Of a stretch of DNA of 64,000 bases, positions 62,202 through 64,000 are shown in pieces. The stretch is taken from positions 248,001 through 312,000 of the forward strand of contig NZ_JALPRK010000003.1 in NCBI RefSeq assembly GCF_023195895.1, given 5' to 3'. This stretch comes from Paenibacillus mellifer (GTDB taxonomy: Bacteria; Bacillota; Bacilli; Paenibacillales; Paenibacillaceae). Below the pieces are notes generated by a model, which had not been told where the DNA came from, made no database searches, and worked only from the letters and a program-made list of their open reading frames with translations. Position numbers and translations under genes: made by a program. Numbering within the stretch: the stretch's first letter is position 1; the number at the start of each line of letters is the position of its first letter.

Positions 62202-62918
62202 CTAGAGTCCACCCGCCTTGGAGCTTCGCATCATATACCCCAATCCCCGCCGCGTCAAAATGTATTCCGGCTTGCTCGGATCCTTCTCGATCTTCTCGCG
62301 CAGCCGGCGAATCGTCACATCCACCGTACGGACATCGCCAAAATACTCGAACCCCCACACCGCTTGCAGCAGGTGTTCTCGGGTCATCACTTTGCCGGCG
62401 TTCTTCACCAGGTAATGCACGAGCTCGAATTCCCGGTGCGTCAGGTCCAGCGGTTCGCCGTTCTTATGGACCGTGTACATGTCCGTATCGATGAACAGCT
62501 CGAACAAGCTGATCCCTTGCTTCGTCTCCTCCGCGCCTTCGGTCGCCGCCGCCTTCTGCTGACGGCGCATCTGCGCCTTCACTCGGGCCAACAGCTCGCG
62601 CGTACTGAACGGCTTCGTCACGTAGTCGTCGGCGCCCAGCTCCAGACCCAGCACCTTGTCGATCTCCCCGTCCTTCGCCGTCAGCATAATGATTGGCGTT
62701 TCGAGCTTCGCCCGCACTTCGCGGCACACGTCCATCCCGTCCTTGCCGGGCAGCATCAAATCGAGCAGGATCAGATCCGGTTGCTCGGAGAACGCCAGCC
62801 GAGTGGCCTCGATCCCGTCGAAGGCGAGGACCACTTCGTAGCCCTCTTTTTCCAAATTAAATTTCAAAATATCCGCAATGGGTTTCTCGTCATCCACGAC
62901 CAGAATTTTTCCTTGCAT
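62202..62918 (-). CDS. walR: Response regulator WalR
   Basis: 238 residues from ATG 62918; GTG 62930 is an alternative. Receiver domain with [16 protein letters not shown], the phospho-acceptor Asp in [16 protein letters not shown], and [15 protein letters not shown]. OmpR-type winged helix at the C terminus ([40 protein letters not shown]). First gene of walR-K-H-I-J. It controls autolysin and wall-hydrolase genes; the LysM-M23 gene upstream is a natural neighbour and possible target. Confidence 0.97.
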   Translation of the reverse strand: MQGKILVVDDEKPIADILKFNLEKEGYEVVLAFDGIEATRLAFSEQPDLILLDLMLPGKDGMDVCREVRAKLETPIIMLTAKDGEIDKVLGLELGADDYVTKPFSTRELLARVKAQMRRQQKAAATEGAEETKQGISLFELFIDTDMYTVHKNGEPLDLTHREFELVHYLVKNAGKVMTREHLLQAVWGFEYFGDVRTVDVTIRRLREKIEKDPSKPEYILTRRGLGYMMRSSKAGGL

Positions 62919-63056
62919 GACTTCGTTCACCCCAACTTTCAGCCATGGGCTGTTGCTCCCTCTATCTTACCATATCTGACGCTCCATCAGCTATCCGTGG
63001 ATCCGGTAACGATTGACAGCATGCCTATCGGGGTAAATAAAGGTTGAAGCAAAAAA

Positions 63057-63077
63057 AGCCCGCCTCCCTCACGGGCT
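63057..63077 (-). terminator. Terminator between the M23 gene and walR
   Basis: On the minus strand AGCCCG pairs with CGGGCT, followed by T7. It ends the M23 transcript, so walR must have its own promoter in 62919-63050. Confidence 0.8.
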
Positions 63078-63106
63078 GCGGGACTGATCTTATATCTTAT
63101 AGATTC

Positions 63107-64000
63107 TTATAGATACTTCATCGGGTTCTGAATGCTGCCGTTCTTATGAATCTCGAAATGAAGATGCGTGCCGGTCGAACGCCCGGTGTTGCCCATGACG
63201 CCAATTTTGTCGCCCTTCTCGACGACTTGACCTTTCTTCACGCTAATCTTGCTTAAGTGGCCGTATAAAGTCTCATACCCGTTCTTGTGGTCGATGATGA
63301 TCACGTTACCGTAGCCCGTCTTCGTCCCGACAAAAGAGATCACCCCGTCATCGGCGGCGAGGATATTGCGTTTCGAGGACACGAGGTCAACGCCTTTATG
63401 CGTCCGCCCCCAGCGCTCGCCATAACTGCTGGTCATCTTGGCGCTGGATACCGGCCAGGCAAACTGCCCGGAACCTTCGCCCAGCACGACCTTTGTGCCG
63501 CGCACAACGATCTTTGGCGACGATTTCTTAGTGACCTCTTGGCCTAACCATTCTTCGTCTACGACCATACCGTTTTCCTTCGTGATCCGGTACTCCATCG
63601 TTTTCAGACCGCTGGACCCCGGCGTGACAACCTTGGTCTCACCCGCCCGCATGCTGGCGTTCGTCTTAACGACCACCTGCGGCTCAGTGACAATCTCTTC
63701 CGTCACATGCTCCACCGTGCGAACCGTAAGCGCCGGTTGGACCGCCTTCACGTTCAACAGCGTTCCGATTTGCAGCGTCCGCTCTTCAACCCCCGGGTTA
63801 TTTGCGAACAGCTCCTTCTGAGTCACATCAAAGCGGGCCGCGATCGACGAAATCGTATCCCCTTCCTGCACCTCGTACTGAATGGCTTCTTCGTCGCCCT
63901 GGAGGATTTTGCGTACAGCCTCCTCAGGGCTCAGTACCTTGTTCGGATCTGATTTAATCTCGCCCTGCGCCACCTCTTCGGCAATTTCTACCGTTTCCAG
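63107..64000 (-). CDS. LysM-G5-M23 cell-wall endopeptidase, 5' end outside window
   Basis: 298 codons present; the frame stays open to the right edge, so the start lies outside. A LysM domain (YEVQEGDTISSIAARFDVTQ), a G5 domain (EEIVTEPQVVVKTNASMRAG; GLKTMEYRITKENGMVVDEE) and a C-terminal M23/LytM zinc peptidase with first ligand in RTHKGVDLVSS, YGNVIIIDHKNGYETLYGHL and HLHFEIHKNG. It binds and cleaves peptidoglycan cross-links outside the membrane. This gene upstream of walR is typical of Paenibacillaceae. Confidence 0.93.
   Translation of the reverse strand: METVEIAEEVAQGEIKSDPNKVLSPEEAVRKILQGDEEAIQYEVQEGDTISSIAARFDVTQKELFANNPGVEERTLQIGTLLNVKAVQPALTVRTVEHVTEEIVTEPQVVVKTNASMRAGETKVVTPGSSGLKTMEYRITKENGMVVDEEWLGQEVTKKSSPKIVVRGTKVVLGEGSGQFAWPVSSAKMTSSYGERWGRTHKGVDLVSSKRNILAADDGVISFVGTKTGYGNVIIIDHKNGYETLYGHLSKISVKKGQVVEKGDKIGVMGNTGRSTGTHLHFEIHKNGSIQNPMKYL

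Overview
The window looks like the chromosome of a low-GC Gram-positive spore-former of the Paenibacillaceae, most likely Paenibacillus or a close relative. The evidence is the block rlmH, CxxH/CxxC protein, SLH-CAP protein, glpD, htrA and walJ-I-H-K-R, a CwlJ-type cortex hydrolase, GGAGG-type ribosome binding sites with frequent TTG/GTG starts, and intergenic repeat clusters. All identifications come from reading translated sequence by eye; no database search was run.

Region 1 (1-37.4 kb) is an accessory zone. It holds many small regulator-plus-enzyme modules: TetR/MATE, AraC/Atu4866-SDR, WYL/alpha-beta hydrolase, TetR/SDR, WYL/azoreductase, MarR/rhodanese, AraC/aldo-keto reductase. Between them are several VOC (glyoxalase-fold) proteins and a GH10 xylanase cut by the left edge. 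Broken genes are common: FAD-enzyme stumps, an epoxide-hydrolase stump, a frameshifted DUF3237 gene, a gutted esterase, a truncated WYL regulator and a duplicated rhodanese tail. No transposase or recombinase gene was seen. Operator palindromes are clear at several modules.

Region 2 (37.4-43.96 kb) is the most interesting. The last six codons of rlmH (Glu-Pro-Tyr-His-Lys-stop) recur twice further left, in the same orientation and with synonymous codons. This is the arrangement left by staphylococcal SCC cassettes, which integrate at the 3' end of rlmH (orfX). The three sites bound two tandem segments. One is about 3.5 kb and holds only a strongly AT-rich, overlapping three-gene operon: a DUF262 protein, an AAA ATPase with a DUF3696-like tail, and an unrecognised protein. 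This is a candidate anti-phage system. The other is about 3.1 kb and holds an ABC-F ATPase plus decayed genes. No ccr recombinase lies in the window.

Region 3 (43.9-64 kb) is conserved core, GC-richer, and mostly on the minus strand: rlmH, CxxH/CxxC protein, SLH-CAP protein, glpD, htrA, then walJ, walI, walH, walK, walR and a LysM-G5-M23 cell-wall hydrolase cut by the right edge. Between htrA and walJ sits a plus-strand sugar module: LacI regulator, BadF-type sugar kinase, GH4 6-phospho-glycosidase, a divergent AraC regulator and a GH4 alpha-galacturonidase (LplD-like). Three intergenic repeat clusters occur here; one lies between walH and walI inside the wal transcription unit.
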